From contig NZ_CP040786.1 in the NCBI RefSeq assembly GCF_021922925.1, forward strand, positions 2,232,001 to 2,296,000: a stretch of 64,000 nt of DNA, written 5' to 3'. The position numbers and the translations under genes were made by a program. This DNA comes from Clavibacter phaseoli (lineage in GTDB: Bacteria > Actinomycetota > Actinomycetes > Actinomycetales > Microbacteriaceae). Below are positions 34,392 to 43,981 of this stretch, piece by piece (the stretch's first letter is position 1; the number at the start of each line of letters is the position of its first letter). The notes beneath the pieces are model-generated. The model was given only the letters and a program-made list of their open reading frames with translations. It searched no databases and had not been told where the DNA came from.

Positions 34392-34955
34392 CTACCGGGC
34401 GTCGCGGCCCGTCAGCGCGAGCAGCCGCACCTGCAGGGGCGCGTCCTCGGCGACGGGCACGGGCGACGCGAACAGCCCGCTGGCCTCGAGCGTGTCCTTC
34501 TGCGGGGCGAACACCGTCCACGTGGCGCGCACGAGGTCGTCGTCGATGCGCTCGTCGGCGCCGACCGCGCGCGCGAGGTCCCAGCCGTGGATCACGACGT
34601 CGGACAGCTGCTCGCGCAGGTACTCGCGGGCGGGCACGCGGTCGGTCGACAGGAGGACGGGCCGCTCCGGGTCCACGCCCTCCCACGCGGCCAGCGCCTC
34701 GCGGGAGTAGCGGCCCCACTCGGCCACGAGGTCGTCGTCGAGCGCGCGGATGTGCGGCTGCCCGGTCTCCGCGGTGTGGCCGGCGAGGAGGAGCGGCACC
34801 CACTGCTGCTCCTCGATGACGTGCGCCACGAGCTCGCGGACGTCCCACTCGACGTCGGGCGTCGGCGCCGACCAGTCGGTGACCGCGCCGAGGCGGTCGG
34901 CGAAGCGGTCGTGCGCCCGGCGGATCAGGTCGTGCCAGTCGAGGTCGGTGTCCAT
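34392..34955 (-). CDS. TIGR03086-type metal-binding (DinB/maleylpyruvate isomerase fold) protein
   Basis: A 187-residue four-helix-bundle protein. The metal-site histidines are the His in RELVAHVIEEQQWV near residue 45 and the His in VVIHGWDLARAVG near 130, the H-x-W-D-L motif of mycothiol-dependent DinB-like enzymes. The actual reaction is unknown. ATG 34955 has GGGAGC upstream. Confidence 0.8.
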   Translation of the reverse strand: MDTDLDWHDLIRRAHDRFADRLGAVTDWSAPTPDVEWDVRELVAHVIEEQQWVPLLLAGHTAETGQPHIRALDDDLVAEWGRYSREALAAWEGVDPERPVLLSTDRVPAREYLREQLSDVVIHGWDLARAVGADERIDDDLVRATWTVFAPQKDTLEASGLFASPVPVAEDAPLQVRLLALTGRDAR

Positions 34956-35041
34956 GGTCGAGCTCCCGTCGGTGGTGTCCCGGGGGAACGTCCGCGGCGG
35001 GCGCGCGCATTCCCGCGCGGGATCCGCCGTGTGGTCGCCGG

Positions 35042-36679
35042 TCAGGCCGGGGGCTGCCGGGCGGCGGAGAACTGGTGGCGCGGCGCGCGCAGGGCTCGGA
35101 ACGGATCCGTGCCCGCGAGCCCCTGCAGCCCGGGCGCCAGCACCCCGAGGATCCCGACCACCGCGACCACGACCACGAGCACTCGCGGCCAGCCCGAGGC
35201 CACCGTGTGCACGACCGCCATCGGCTCCAGCAGGTTCACGCCGACGAGGAACACGGTCGCCGAGACCGCGAGCGACATGGCCGCGCCGTCCGCGATGCCG
35301 ACGACGGCGAGGATCACGAGCACCCACAGGCCGTACCAGGGGTACACGACGGGCGACATCGCGACGATGCACGCGAAGGCGAGCGCGAGGCGCGCCTCCC
35401 CAGAGAGCGTCCGGGTCGTGAGGATGCACCACGCGGCGCCCGCGAACCCGAGCAGGATCCCCGCGGTCTTGATCCCGCCCTCGACCGCCCCGCCCGGCCC
35501 GCCGAGCGCCTCGACCAGGGGCCCGAACGCGCCCGCCGCGATGCCGAACGGCATGAACCACGAGACGACGGAGACGGGGCTCGACAGCGCGGAGATCCAA
35601 CCGAGGCCGACGCCGAGCAGCTCGCCGGCGAGCGCGAGGAGGCCCATGGCGCCGATCGCGGACGCGGCCCAGGCCGCCCAGACGCGCGGGTCGCGCGTGG
35701 GCGGGCGGAGGCCGACGACGCCGCCGGCCGATCCGTCGACGGCCACGCCGTCCGGCGCCCGGTCGTCGACGCGACGGGCCCGCATCTCCGCGTGCACGAT
35801 CGCGACGATGGGCAGGGCGACGAGCGCGATGGGCTTGACCGCCACCGCGCACGTCACGAGCAGCACGCCGAGCACGGGCCGGGAGTCGATCGCGGCGAGG
35901 AGGCCGGCGACCAGCAGGCCCATCATCAGCGCGTCGTTGTGCGCGGCCATCACGAAGTTGAAGAGGACGAGCGGGCTGGCGGCGAGGAACCACGCGGTCC
36001 GCACGGGGTCGATGCGGCGGCGGCGGGCGATGCGGAGCCCGCACGCGACCATGAGGACGACCCCGACGACGGCGACGCCGCGGGCCGCGAGGACGGCGAC
36101 CTCGACGCCTGCGGCGTCGTCGATCGCGCCGATCACGCGCTCGACGGCGAGGAACAGCGGCCCGTACGGCGCGGGGTTGTGCGCCCACAGCGGGTCGACG
36201 CCCGTGCTCCGCCAGTCGGGCAGCACGGCGGGCCCGTGCTCGTAGGGCGAGAGGCCGGCGCCGAGCACGCGCCCCTGCGCGATGTACGAGTAGATGTCCC
36301 GGCTGAACAGCGGCGCGCTCACCAGGAGCGGGATGGTCCAGATCACCGCGAGCCGGAGCGTCGCGCGCAGCCCGGCCGGGCCGAGCCGCGGGAGCAGGGC
36401 CCCGAGGAGGAGCCACCCGGAGGTGAGCATCAGGCCGCCCACCACGACGGCGAGCGAGGCGATGCTCGTCGCGAGGGGCGACACCCGGAGCGCGCCGATG
36501 AGCGGGAGCTGCGAGAGCTCGGACTCCGCCGGCGCGTGGCCCACGACGAACGACGCCACGAGGAGGATCAGCGAGCCGGCGAGCCCGACGAGCCCCGGCA
36601 GCATCAGCGGATGCGCGCCGAGGGAACCCGGATCACGTGCCTCGCGGCGGCGTGGACGCACGGGCTCCCCCTGGGCCAT
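35042..36679 (-). CDS. MptB-like polyprenyl-phosphomannose-dependent mannosyltransferase
   Basis: A 545-residue membrane glycosyltransferase (GT-C fold) with about 12-14 helices. The external loop after helix 3 has FSRDIYSYIAQGRVLGAGLS with the catalytic-type acidic residue, then NPAPYGPLFLA. MptB extends the alpha-1,6-mannan of lipomannan-type glycolipids from polyprenyl-phosphate mannose outside the membrane. It lies 21 bases downstream of the DUF3618 gene on the same strand. Acceptor specificity is inferred from the family. Confidence 0.86.
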   Translation of the reverse strand: MAQGEPVRPRRREARDPGSLGAHPLMLPGLVGLAGSLILLVASFVVGHAPAESELSQLPLIGALRVSPLATSIASLAVVVGGLMLTSGWLLLGALLPRLGPAGLRATLRLAVIWTIPLLVSAPLFSRDIYSYIAQGRVLGAGLSPYEHGPAVLPDWRSTGVDPLWAHNPAPYGPLFLAVERVIGAIDDAAGVEVAVLAARGVAVVGVVLMVACGLRIARRRRIDPVRTAWFLAASPLVLFNFVMAAHNDALMMGLLVAGLLAAIDSRPVLGVLLVTCAVAVKPIALVALPIVAIVHAEMRARRVDDRAPDGVAVDGSAGGVVGLRPPTRDPRVWAAWAASAIGAMGLLALAGELLGVGLGWISALSSPVSVVSWFMPFGIAAGAFGPLVEALGGPGGAVEGGIKTAGILLGFAGAAWCILTTRTLSGEARLALAFACIVAMSPVVYPWYGLWVLVILAVVGIADGAAMSLAVSATVFLVGVNLLEPMAVVHTVASGWPRVLVVVVAVVGILGVLAPGLQGLAGTDPFRALRAPRHQFSAARQPPA

Positions 36680-36700
36680 GACGGACGCGGGAACCGCGGG

Positions 36701-36976
36701 TCAGCGGCGCGCGGCGCGGGCCACGGCCCAGACGACGCCGCCGACGACGACGACCGCCCCGACCCCGACGGCCACGAGGAGCAGCGGGTCCTCGTCGGCC
36801 GTGCGTCGGATCCGACGGCGGAGGTCGGCGATGCCGTCCTTCGCCCGGCGACGGACGTTCAGCTTCGCCTCGAGGGCGTCCAGCGTCGCGGAGATCTCCT
36901 CGCGCGTGTGCTGGATGTCGAGCTTCAGCTCGGCGCGGGACCGGGGTCCCGTGGGGCGGGGGCGGTCAGTGGTCAT
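36701..36976 (-). CDS. DUF3618 domain protein, small and membrane-anchored
   Basis: A 91-residue protein. SRAELKLDIQHTREEISATL at 13-32 is the DUF3618 signature (a short amphipathic helix), followed by a basic stretch and one membrane helix (65-86). It overlaps the end of the Holin-X-like gene by 11 bases. Function unknown; such genes typically sit beside YtxH- and PF07332-type genes, as here. Confidence 0.85.
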   Translation of the reverse strand: MTTDRPRPTGPRSRAELKLDIQHTREEISATLDALEAKLNVRRRAKDGIADLRRRIRRTADEDPLLLVAVGVGAVVVVGGVVWAVARAARR

Positions 36977-37382
36977 ACTTGCCGGTCCCCTTCACCGCGT
37001 CGACGTCCTCCTTGAGGCTGTCCACCGTCCCCTCGGGCGTCGGCGGGACGCCCTTCTTGAGCCACCGGATGCCGAGCAGCGCCAGCACCACCGTGATGAG
37101 GAGGAAGACGCCCGCGACGATGAGCGCGGAGAGCCACGGCGAGAACGCCTCGGACAGGCCGAGGATCGCGGCGGCGACGAGCACCAGGAACGCGATGAAC
37201 GCGAAGAACAGCGCCACGACGAGGAAGCCGGCACCGATCCCCGCGTGCTTGAGCTTCGAGACGAGCTCGTTCTTGAACGACTCGATCTCGTCCTTGATCA
37301 GCTGGACGATGAGCGTCGGCAGGTCGGCGACGAGCCGGACGAGCGAGCGCTTGCTCTTCGGATTGAGATCCTGATCCGTCAT
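36966..37382 (-). CDS. Phage-holin-family (PF07332-like) membrane protein
   Basis: A 138-residue protein with two long membrane helices (about 50-75 and 84-107) after an amphipathic helix VADLPTLIVQLIKDEIESFK. Despite the family name this is a chromosomal actinobacterial stress/envelope type, with no phage genes nearby. ATG 37382 follows AGGAGGGAAACCCGC. It is coupled to the DUF3618 gene downstream. Confidence 0.82.
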   Translation of the reverse strand: MTDQDLNPKSKRSLVRLVADLPTLIVQLIKDEIESFKNELVSKLKHAGIGAGFLVVALFFAFIAFLVLVAAAILGLSEAFSPWLSALIVAGVFLLITVVLALLGIRWLKKGVPPTPEGTVDSLKEDVDAVKGTGKYDH

Positions 37383-37414
37383 GCGGGTTTCCCTCCTGGG
37401 GATGGGCTTGCGGG

Positions 37415-37756
37415 TCAGCGGGTGGTGCCGGAGCCGTTCGGCTCCGGCGACGCGGGGTCCATGGTCGGGTACGTGGTGGTCGACGCGCTCGAGGGGGTGG
37501 AGCCGTTCGAGGAGTCCTTCTTGCCGCCGGTGACGGTGCCGACGACCTTCTTGGCGCCGCCGACGACCGCGTGCGCGACGTCGGGGGTGTGGTCCTTCAC
37601 GAAGCCGGCCGCGTTGTCGACCTGGCGCTGCACCTTCGGGTCGTCCCAGACCTTCTTGGCGTTCGTTCGGATCTGCTCGTAGCGCTTGCGACCGGCGCGG
37701 GCGCCGAGGACGTAGCCGACACCGGCTCCGGCGACGAAGAGAAGCTTGCCTTTCAT
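37415..37756 (-). CDS. YtxH-like small membrane protein
   Basis: A 113-residue protein. MKGKLLFVAGAGVGYVLGAR is a Gly-rich membrane helix, followed by RKRYEQIRTNAKKVWDDPKV (a YtxH-type amphipathic helix) and a Ser/Thr-rich tail. I start at ATG 37756, behind GGAG; a longer frame to 37795 would add a Cys-rich segment with no ribosome binding site. Probably envelope- or stress-related; forms a group with the next two genes. Confidence 0.75.
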   Translation of the reverse strand: MKGKLLFVAGAGVGYVLGARAGRKRYEQIRTNAKKVWDDPKVQRQVDNAAGFVKDHTPDVAHAVVGGAKKVVGTVTGGKKDSSNGSTPSSASTTTYPTMDPASPEPNGSGTTR

Positions 37757-37883
37757 GGGAGATCTCCATTCGTTGAGGGGGCACGTGCAGCACACGTCCG
37801 TTCAGCGTATCCCTCCGGCGCACCCGCGTGGTCGGGGGCGACGGGGCGGGCGGTGCCCGGCCAGGCGGGGCCGCGGGCGCGCA

Positions 37884-39323
37884 TCAGCGGCCCAGGACGC
37901 GGGCCGCGGCGGCCTGCGCGTCGGCCACCACGGAGGCGAGGCCGGTGCCCGCGACGGCGGATCCGGTGATCTCGAGGCCCGGGTGCTCGGCGGCCTCGTC
38001 GCGCACGGCCTGCACGCGCTCGCGGTGGCCGGAGGCGGCGAACGGGAGGGCGTTGGTCCAGCGCACGCGGGCGGATCCGGTGACGCGGCCGGCGAGGTCG
38101 ACGCCGAGCAGCGCGGACGCGTCGCGCACCGCGACGCCCGTGAGCTCGTCGTCGGGCACGCCCCGGGTGTCGTCGTCGCCGCCCGCGCGCCCGTAGGAGA
38201 GGCGGAGGACGTGGCGGTCGCCCGCGAGCTCCTTCAGCCACGGCCACTTGGCGGTGGCGTGCGTGAGGGCCTTGGCGCGGATCCCCGGGGCGTCGGCCGC
38301 GACGAGCACGCCCGTGCCGCGGGGAGCTGCGTCGAGCTCGGGCGCGCGGACGACGAGCGTGACCAGCTCGACCGAGGACGGCTCGGGCCAGCCCTCCGTG
38401 ACGGCGCGGGGCGCGAGGCCGGAGAAGAGGCGGATGAGGCCCGCCGCGGGGATCGCGACGACCACGCCCGCCGCGTCGACGCCGCGGCCGTCGGCGAGCT
38501 CGACGTGCCAGTCGTCGGACGCCGCCGCGCCCTCGTGCGAGCGGTGCCGGTGCACGGACTCCACGGCGAGCGAGGTGCGGACGTCGACGCCGAGGCGCGC
38601 GAGGTCGGCGACCAGCGCGTCGACCAGCAGGTGCACGCCGCCGACGATGCCGCTGACGGCGGATCCCGCGGGAGACGCCGCGCGCATGGACGCGACCGCC
38701 TTCCCGAGCGACCCCTGCTCGGCGAGGCCGGCGCGGAGGCCCGGCGCGACGGCGTCGGCGTCGACCTCGTCGGGGTGGGCGCTGTGCACGCCGGAGACGA
38801 TGGGGGCGACGAGCCGGTCGACCACGCGGGCGCCCATGCGGGCGCGCACCAGGCCGCCGAGCGTGCGCTCCCGCGCGCCGACGGCGGCGGGGAGGAGGAG
38901 GTCGGCCTTGGCGCGGGCGACGCCGGCGCGGCCGATGGCGGTGGCGATGGTGGGGTCGAACGGGTGCGCGGGGATCCCGAGCAGGCCGGTGCGCGGCAGC
39001 TGGATGGCGCGCTCGGCGAGCTGCACCCACGCGCCGTCCGGGTTCGGCTGCACGATCCGGTCGGCGAGGCCGAGCTCGCCCAGGAACGCGGCGACCGTGC
39101 CGCGTCGCGTCGCGAAGCTCTCGGCGCCGCTGTCGAGGCGGAGGCCGTCGACCACGTGCGATCCGACGGTGCCGCCGAGCGCGGGCGACGCCTCCACGAG
39201 GATCACGCGCTTCCCGGCGAGCGCGCAGGCGCGGGCGGCGATGAGGCCGCCCACGCCGCCGCCGATCACCACGACGTCGGTCGGGTCGACCTCGCCGGCG
39301 GCCTGCCGCGGATCGCTACTCAC
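37884..39323 (-). CDS. hemY: Coproporphyrinogen III oxidase (HemY/CgoX, protoporphyrinogen-oxidase fold)
   Basis: A 479-residue FAD enzyme. Dinucleotide-binding motif VVIGGGVGGLIAARACALAG at about 18-37, then the Glu that binds the FAD ribose in VILVEAS. C-terminal FAD motif HPGLEITGSAVAGTGLASVV. In organisms with HemQ and CpfC it oxidises coproporphyrinogen III to coproporphyrin III. GTG 39323 lies 8 bases inside hemE, so hemE and hemY form one unit. Confidence 0.93.
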   Translation of the reverse strand: MSSDPRQAAGEVDPTDVVVIGGGVGGLIAARACALAGKRVILVEASPALGGTVGSHVVDGLRLDSGAESFATRRGTVAAFLGELGLADRIVQPNPDGAWVQLAERAIQLPRTGLLGIPAHPFDPTIATAIGRAGVARAKADLLLPAAVGARERTLGGLVRARMGARVVDRLVAPIVSGVHSAHPDEVDADAVAPGLRAGLAEQGSLGKAVASMRAASPAGSAVSGIVGGVHLLVDALVADLARLGVDVRTSLAVESVHRHRSHEGAAASDDWHVELADGRGVDAAGVVVAIPAAGLIRLFSGLAPRAVTEGWPEPSSVELVTLVVRAPELDAAPRGTGVLVAADAPGIRAKALTHATAKWPWLKELAGDRHVLRLSYGRAGGDDDTRGVPDDELTGVAVRDASALLGVDLAGRVTGSARVRWTNALPFAASGHRERVQAVRDEAAEHPGLEITGSAVAGTGLASVVADAQAAAARVLGR

Positions 39324-40443
39324 GGACGAGGTCCACGATGCGCGTGAGCACGGTCGGGTCGGTCTCGGGCGGCACGCCGTGGCCGAGGTTGAGCACGTGC
39401 GCCGGCGCCGCCTTCCCGCGCTCGAGCACGTCGCGGACGTGCGCCTCGAGGATGGGCCACGGCGCCGCGAGGAGCGCCGGGTCGACGTTGCCCTGGACGG
39501 GCACGGATCCGCCGAGCCGGCGCGACGCCTCGTCGAGCGGGATGCGCCAGTCGACGCCCACCGCGTCGACGCCCACGTCGTGCATCGCGCCGAGCAGCTC
39601 GCCCGTGCCGACGCCGAAGTGGACGAGCGGCACCGTGCGGCCGTCCGCGGCGGTGATCGTGCGCACGTGGTCGAGCGCGAGCGCGGACGCCGGGGCGACG
39701 CGCTGCGTGTAGTCGGCGAGCGAGAGGCCGCCGGCCCACGAGTCGAACAGCTGCGCCGCGGAGGCGCCCGCCATGACCTGCGCGTGCAGGAAGACGCCCG
39801 TGATCTCGGCGCACCAGCGCATGAGCGCGTCCCAGGCGTCGGGATCCGCGTGCATGAGGCCGCGGGCCGCGATGTGGTCCTTGCTCGGGCCGCCCTCGAC
39901 GAGGTACGCGGCGAGCGTGAACGGCGCGCCCGCGAAGCCGATGAGCGGGGTGTCGCCGAGCTCGGCGACCGTGCGCGCGACGGCCTGGCGGATGGGCTCG
40001 AGGGCGGCGGGATCCAGCGACGGCAGCGCGGCGACGTCGGCCGCCGTGCGCACGGGCCTCTCGAGCACGGGGCCGCGGCCCGCGACGATGTCGACGCCGA
40101 CGCCCGCGAGCTTCAGCGGGATGACGATGTCGCTGAAGAAGATGCCCGCGTCGACGTGGTGGCGCCGCACCGGCTGCAGCGTGATCTCGCTGGCCATCTC
40201 GGGGTCGAGGCACGCGTCGAGCATGCGCGTGCCCACGCGCAGCTCGCGGTACTCGGGCAGCGACCGACCGGCCTGGCGCATGAACCACACGGGCGCGCGC
40301 TCGCCGCGGTGCCCGCGGTACGCCTCGACGAGGAGCGAGGACGCGGTGCGCGTGTTGAGCGGGTGCTCCGCGGGGAGCGGGACGGCGGCGGACGAGGGCG
40401 CGGGGGGAGAGGAGGAGGAGGGCGTGATCACGGGGGAGATCAT
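39316..40443 (-). CDS. hemE: Uroporphyrinogen decarboxylase
   Basis: A 375-residue enzyme removing four carboxylates to give coproporphyrinogen III. Conserved [20 protein letters not shown] holds the substrate-binding Arg residues; [17 protein letters not shown] and [11 protein letters not shown] also match. The first 28 residues are low-complexity and not part of the core. ATG 40443 has GGGGGA in front. GTG 40431, four codons further in, has GATGAT 7 bases upstream and could be a leaderless alternative. Divergent from hemA. Confidence 0.95.
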   Translation of the reverse strand: MISPVITPSSSSPPAPSSAAVPLPAEHPLNTRTASSLLVEAYRGHRGERAPVWFMRQAGRSLPEYRELRVGTRMLDACLDPEMASEITLQPVRRHHVDAGIFFSDIVIPLKLAGVGVDIVAGRGPVLERPVRTAADVAALPSLDPAALEPIRQAVARTVAELGDTPLIGFAGAPFTLAAYLVEGGPSKDHIAARGLMHADPDAWDALMRWCAEITGVFLHAQVMAGASAAQLFDSWAGGLSLADYTQRVAPASALALDHVRTITAADGRTVPLVHFGVGTGELLGAMHDVGVDAVGVDWRIPLDEASRRLGGSVPVQGNVDPALLAAPWPILEAHVRDVLERGKAAPAHVLNLGHGVPPETDPTVLTRIVDLVRE

Positions 40444-40536
40444 CCCATCCCCCGCCTGCGCGCCCGCTCGGCTGGGGAGGCCGGCCGGACCTAGTCAGGG
40501 TGCCCTCACCGGCCCGGAGCACACGGCGGGGAGGTT

Positions 40537-40550
40537 TACCATGGGGTGTG
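40537..40550 (+). promoter_or_regulatory. Leaderless promoter and start of hemA
   Basis: TACCAT at 40537-40542, 5 bases, then GTG 40548. GGGGAGG at 40528-40534 is 13 bases from the GTG, too far to act as its ribosome binding site. Confidence 0.55.
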
Positions 40551-41867
40551 CTCATATGTCTGACGGCGAGTCATCACAACGCCAGCTTCGAGGTCCTCGA
40601 GAAGCTGTCCGTGGCCGCACCCTCCGTCGCCGGCGCGCTCATGGAGCAGAACGACTTCATCGCGGGGGCCGTCGTCCTCGCCACCTGCAACCGCTTCGAG
40701 GCCTACCTCGACGTCGAGGAGCCCCTCACCGCGGCCCGCGCGCTGGCCGTCGAGGCCACGGTCGACGTGGTCAGCGGCGCCAGCGGCATCGCCCGTGACG
40801 ACGTCCGCGGCAGCGTCGACGTCAAGTGCGGCGACGCGGTCGCCGAGCACCTGTTCGCCGTGTCCTCCGGGCTCGAGTCCGTCGTCGTCGGCGAGGGCGA
40901 GATCGCGGGCCAGGTGCGCCGCGCGCTCGAGGGCGCCCGCACCGGCGGCACCACGAGCACGGGCCTCGAGCGCCTCTTCCAGACCGCGTCCAACACGTCG
41001 CGCGGCGTCAAGACCCGCACGGGCCTGCAGAGCGCCGGACGCTCGATGGTGCGCCTCGCGCTGGACCTCGCCGAGAGCCGCATCGCCGACTGGTCGGCCA
41101 CGCGCGTCCTCCTCGTCGGCACGGGCGCGTACGCGGGCGCGAGCCTCGCCGCCCTCCGCGACCGCGGCGTCGTCGACGTGCACGTCTACTCCCCGTCCGG
41201 CCGCGCGCACAAGTTCGCCGGCCCGCACGGCATCCCGGCCGTCGAGGGCCGCGACCTGCTGAAGGCGCTCGCCGCGTCCGACATCGTCGTCACCTGCAGC
41301 ACCGCCCCCGCCGCCGTGCTGGCCGCGCACCACATGCAGGGCGCCGCCGCGGTGTCGGGCGACGGGCGCCGCCGCCTCGTCATCGACCTGGGGCTCCCCC
41401 GCAACGTGGATCCCGACGTCGTCACCGTCGAGGGCGTCGAGCTGCTCGACCTCGAGACCATCAGCCTGCACGCGCCGCTGCGCGACCTCACCGCCACGGA
41501 CGACGCCCGCGAGATCGTCAGCACCGCCGCCGCCGAGTTCCGCGCCGCGAGCGCCGAGGACGAGGTCGCTCCCGCCGTCGTCGCCCTCCGCACCCACATC
41601 TTCGACGTCCTCGAGGGCGAGCTGGAGCGGGTCCGCAAGCGCGGCGACTCCTCCGAGGCCACCGAGAAGGCGCTGCGGCACCTCGTGAGCGTCCTCGTGC
41701 ACCAGCCCTCCGTCCGCGCCCGCGAGCTCGCGCGCCAGGGCGAGGGGGCCCGCGTCGTCGACGCCGTGCAGGCGCTCTTCGGCCTCGACGTGGAGATGCC
41801 CGCCGCGGTGTCCTCCCCCGTCGCCGTCGCGCTGCCGCGCACGGCCGAGGCGGGCCAGGCGTCGTGA
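40548..41867 (+). CDS. hemA: Glutamyl-tRNA reductase
   Basis: A 439-residue NADPH enzyme that begins tetrapyrrole synthesis by reducing Glu-tRNA. The N-terminus [14 protein letters not shown] and catalytic Cys47 in [12 protein letters not shown] are typical. [16 protein letters not shown], then the nucleotide-binding [17 protein letters not shown], complete the pattern. GTG 40548 is preferred because it gives the family N-terminus and has TACCAT 5 bases upstream. The stop overlaps the next gene (GTGA). All haem genes of the glutamate route up to haem are in this window. Confidence 0.95.
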   Translation: MLICLTASHHNASFEVLEKLSVAAPSVAGALMEQNDFIAGAVVLATCNRFEAYLDVEEPLTAARALAVEATVDVVSGASGIARDDVRGSVDVKCGDAVAEHLFAVSSGLESVVVGEGEIAGQVRRALEGARTGGTTSTGLERLFQTASNTSRGVKTRTGLQSAGRSMVRLALDLAESRIADWSATRVLLVGTGAYAGASLAALRDRGVVDVHVYSPSGRAHKFAGPHGIPAVEGRDLLKALAASDIVVTCSTAPAAVLAAHHMQGAAAVSGDGRRRLVIDLGLPRNVDPDVVTVEGVELLDLETISLHAPLRDLTATDDAREIVSTAAAEFRAASAEDEVAPAVVALRTHIFDVLEGELERVRKRGDSSEATEKALRHLVSVLVHQPSVRARELARQGEGARVVDAVQALFGLDVEMPAAVSSPVAVALPRTAEAGQAS

Positions 41868-42502
41868 GGCCCCGCATCCTCCGCGGCCCGCGCCTCGACG
41901 CGCCGCTCAGGATGACGGAGCCCGTGCGCACCGAGCGACTGGTGCTCCGCCCGTACACGGCGGACGACCTCGACGACTACGCCGCCATCCAGCGCCGCCC
42001 CGACGTGGTCGAGTACATGTTCTGGCCGCTGCGCGACCGCGAGGCGTCGAAGCGCCACCTCGACGCCCGCCGCCGGAAGACGCGGCTCGAGCAGTCGAAC
42101 GACTTCCTCGGGCTCGCCGTCGAGCTGCCCGACGAGCCGAGCCTGAACCCGCGCGCCGGATCCGGCCGCGTCGTCGGCGACGTGTCCCTCCTCCTCCGCA
42201 ACGCGGCCTCGCGCCAGCTCGAGGTCGGCTGGGTCATGAACCCGGACTTCGCCGGGAAGGGCTACGCCACCGAGGCCAGCCGCGCGATGCTCGACATCGC
42301 CTTCCAGCGCGCGGGCGCCCACCGCGTCCTCGCGCAGCTCGATGCCCGCAACACCTCGTCCGCGCGCATGGCCGAGCGCCTCGGCATGCGCCGCGAGGGC
42401 CACTTCCGCGAGGAGCACCTCGTCAAGGGCGAGTGGGTCGACAGCCTCTACTACGCCGTGCTGGCCGACGAGTGGGCGGCCATGCCGCCCGCGACCACCT
42501 GA
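41864..42502 (+). CDS. GNAT-family acetyltransferase (RimJ/RimL type), coupled to hemA
   Basis: A 212-residue protein. [20 protein letters not shown] opens the RimJ/RimL-like domain; [20 protein letters not shown] is the acetyl-CoA loop; [20 protein letters not shown] ends it. I start at GTG 41864, which overlaps the hemA stop as GTGA. ATG 41912, 16 codons later, is the alternative and lies immediately before the domain. Substrate unknown; coupling to hemA is probably only positional. Confidence 0.8.
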   Translation: MRPRILRGPRLDAPLRMTEPVRTERLVLRPYTADDLDDYAAIQRRPDVVEYMFWPLRDREASKRHLDARRRKTRLEQSNDFLGLAVELPDEPSLNPRAGSGRVVGDVSLLLRNAASRQLEVGWVMNPDFAGKGYATEASRAMLDIAFQRAGAHRVLAQLDARNTSSARMAERLGMRREGHFREEHLVKGEWVDSLYYAVLADEWAAMPPATT

Positions 42503-42516
42503 CGGGGGGCATCCAG

Positions 42517-43122
42517 GTGGACGGCGACCTGCCCGCGCTCGACCCGGTCGAGGTGCGCGGTCCCGTCCGCACGGCGCGGCTCGTGCTGCGGCCGTTCACG
42601 CCCGACGACGTGGTGGCCCTAGAGGCCTACGCGGCGTCCCCGGGCGCGCGGCCGCACCTTGCCGGCTCCCGCTCCGACCCCGCCCGGATGCTCGCCGACC
42701 GCCTCGGCTGGACCCGGCTGGCGGACGTCGGCGACCGGCTCGCCCTCGCGATCGAGCTGCCCGCCCAGGGCCAGCGGTGGGCGCGCGTCGTGGGCGAGGT
42801 GCACCTGCTGCTGCGGGATCCGGGCGCCCGGCAGGCCGAGCTCGGCGTGGTCCTGCACGAGGACGCGCGGGGCGCGGGCCTCGCGGCGGAGGCGGCCGAC
42901 CGGATCCTCGAGCTCGCGTTCGCCGAGGCCGGCGTGCACCGCGTCGCCTGCCGCGTCGACGCCGCCGACGCCACCGCGCTCGGGTTGGCCGGGCACCTCG
43001 GCATGCGGCGGGAGGCGCTGCTCGTGCACGACAGGTGGGCCCGCGGAGCCTGGGCCGATACCGTGGTCGTCGCGCTGCTCGACGTGGAGTGGGCGGCTCG
43101 GAAGAGCCTCGACGGACTGTAG
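42517..43122 (+). CDS. GNAT-family acetyltransferase, second copy
   Basis: A 201-residue relative of the preceding protein: RTARLVLRPFTPDDVVALEA, ELGVVLHEDARGAGLAAEAA, GLAGHLGMRREALLVHDRW. The acetyl-CoA loop is degenerate (GAGLA in place of GKGYA). GTG 42517 follows a GGGGGG tract eight bases upstream. The two genes look like a diverged tandem duplication. Confidence 0.78.
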   Translation: MDGDLPALDPVEVRGPVRTARLVLRPFTPDDVVALEAYAASPGARPHLAGSRSDPARMLADRLGWTRLADVGDRLALAIELPAQGQRWARVVGEVHLLLRDPGARQAELGVVLHEDARGAGLAAEAADRILELAFAEAGVHRVACRVDAADATALGLAGHLGMRREALLVHDRWARGAWADTVVVALLDVEWAARKSLDGL

Positions 43123-43131
43123 GAGGACCGC

Positions 43132-43677
43132 GTGACATCGACCCCCGACCCGGCAGGACGACCGATCGCCCCGGTCATCGACGACGACGATGACGACGAC
43201 CTCGACGAGCTGGACGAGCTCGACGCCGACGGCCCGGACGACGCCGCCCGTCGCCGCGGCCCGGACGAGCGCCCGCTCCGGGTGGCCGCGCTCGCCCTCA
43301 TCCGCGACCGCCGCGTGCTGATGGTGCGCGTCCAGGGGCAGGACGTGCTCTACCTGCCGGGCGGCAAGATCGAGCCCGGCGAGGGCGCGCGGCAGGCGCT
43401 CGTGCGGGAGGCCGCCGAGGAGGTGGGGCTCGACATCGACCCCGCCACGATCGAGGACCTCTTCACCGTCCTGGCCGACGCGCACGGCGTGCACGCGGGG
43501 CGGCTCGTGAGCATGACCGTCTACCGCGCGGAGCCGCGGGAGGGCACGCGGCAGGAGCCGGTGCCGTCGGGCGAGGTGGCCGAGGTGGAGCTCGTGGGAT
43601 CCGCGGACGCGGACCGCTGCCCGCCGGCCGGACAGGCCGCGCTGGAGCGCCTCGTGGCGCTCCGGCTCATCGACTGA
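43132..43677 (+). CDS. Nudix hydrolase
   Basis: A 181-residue pyrophosphohydrolase. The Nudix box G-x5-E-x7-R-E-U-x-E-E-x-G-U is complete in the stretch GGKIEPGEGARQALV-REAAEEVGL (about residues 80-104). An unusual N-terminal segment of about 45 residues is extremely acidic (IDDDDDDDLDELDELDADG) and probably disordered. GTG 43132 has AGGAGGA upstream. Substrate unknown. Its 3' end overlaps the convergent gene by 11 bases. Confidence 0.86.
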   Translation: MTSTPDPAGRPIAPVIDDDDDDDLDELDELDADGPDDAARRRGPDERPLRVAALALIRDRRVLMVRVQGQDVLYLPGGKIEPGEGARQALVREAAEEVGLDIDPATIEDLFTVLADAHGVHAGRLVSMTVYRAEPREGTRQEPVPSGEVAEVELVGSADADRCPPAGQAALERLVALRLID

Positions 43678-43981
43678 GGGCGTCGTCCCCGGGCTTCGTG
43701 ACGTCGGCCGCGGCCGCGGCCTCGGCCTCCGTGTGGGTTCCCGCGGCCAGCTCGGCCGTGCGCGTCGCGCGGACCTTGCGGCGCTGGTCGACGAACGCGA
43801 TCGCGGCCACCACGGTCGCGATGCCGCCTGCCACGAGCGTACCCGTGACCTCGCCCAGGCCGTCCGCCTGCACGGCGGCCACGAGGATCGCGACGGTGAA
43901 GGCGGCGATGACGACCCCGACGGCGAGGATCAGCCAGGAGAGCAGGCCCTTCGCGCGGGCGTCGGGGGTGCGGGTGGCCAT
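43667..43981 (-). CDS. Small membrane protein, unknown function
   Basis: A 104-residue protein with two helices (about 13-39 and 44-65), a basic link DQRRKVRAT and an Ala/Glu-rich tail. No family recognised. ATG 43981 is followed by a plain N-terminus without a signal peptide. It overlaps the end of the Nudix gene on the other strand. Confidence 0.65.
   Translation of the reverse strand: MATRTPDARAKGLLSWLILAVGVVIAAFTVAILVAAVQADGLGEVTGTLVAGGIATVVAAIAFVDQRRKVRATRTAELAAGTHTEAEAAAAADVTKPGDDALSR

Noticed and set aside
36966..37382. Holin-family name as sign of a prophage
   Set aside because: No phage structural, integrase or lysis genes nearby; neighbours are envelope and haem genes, and this family is chromosomal in actinobacteria.
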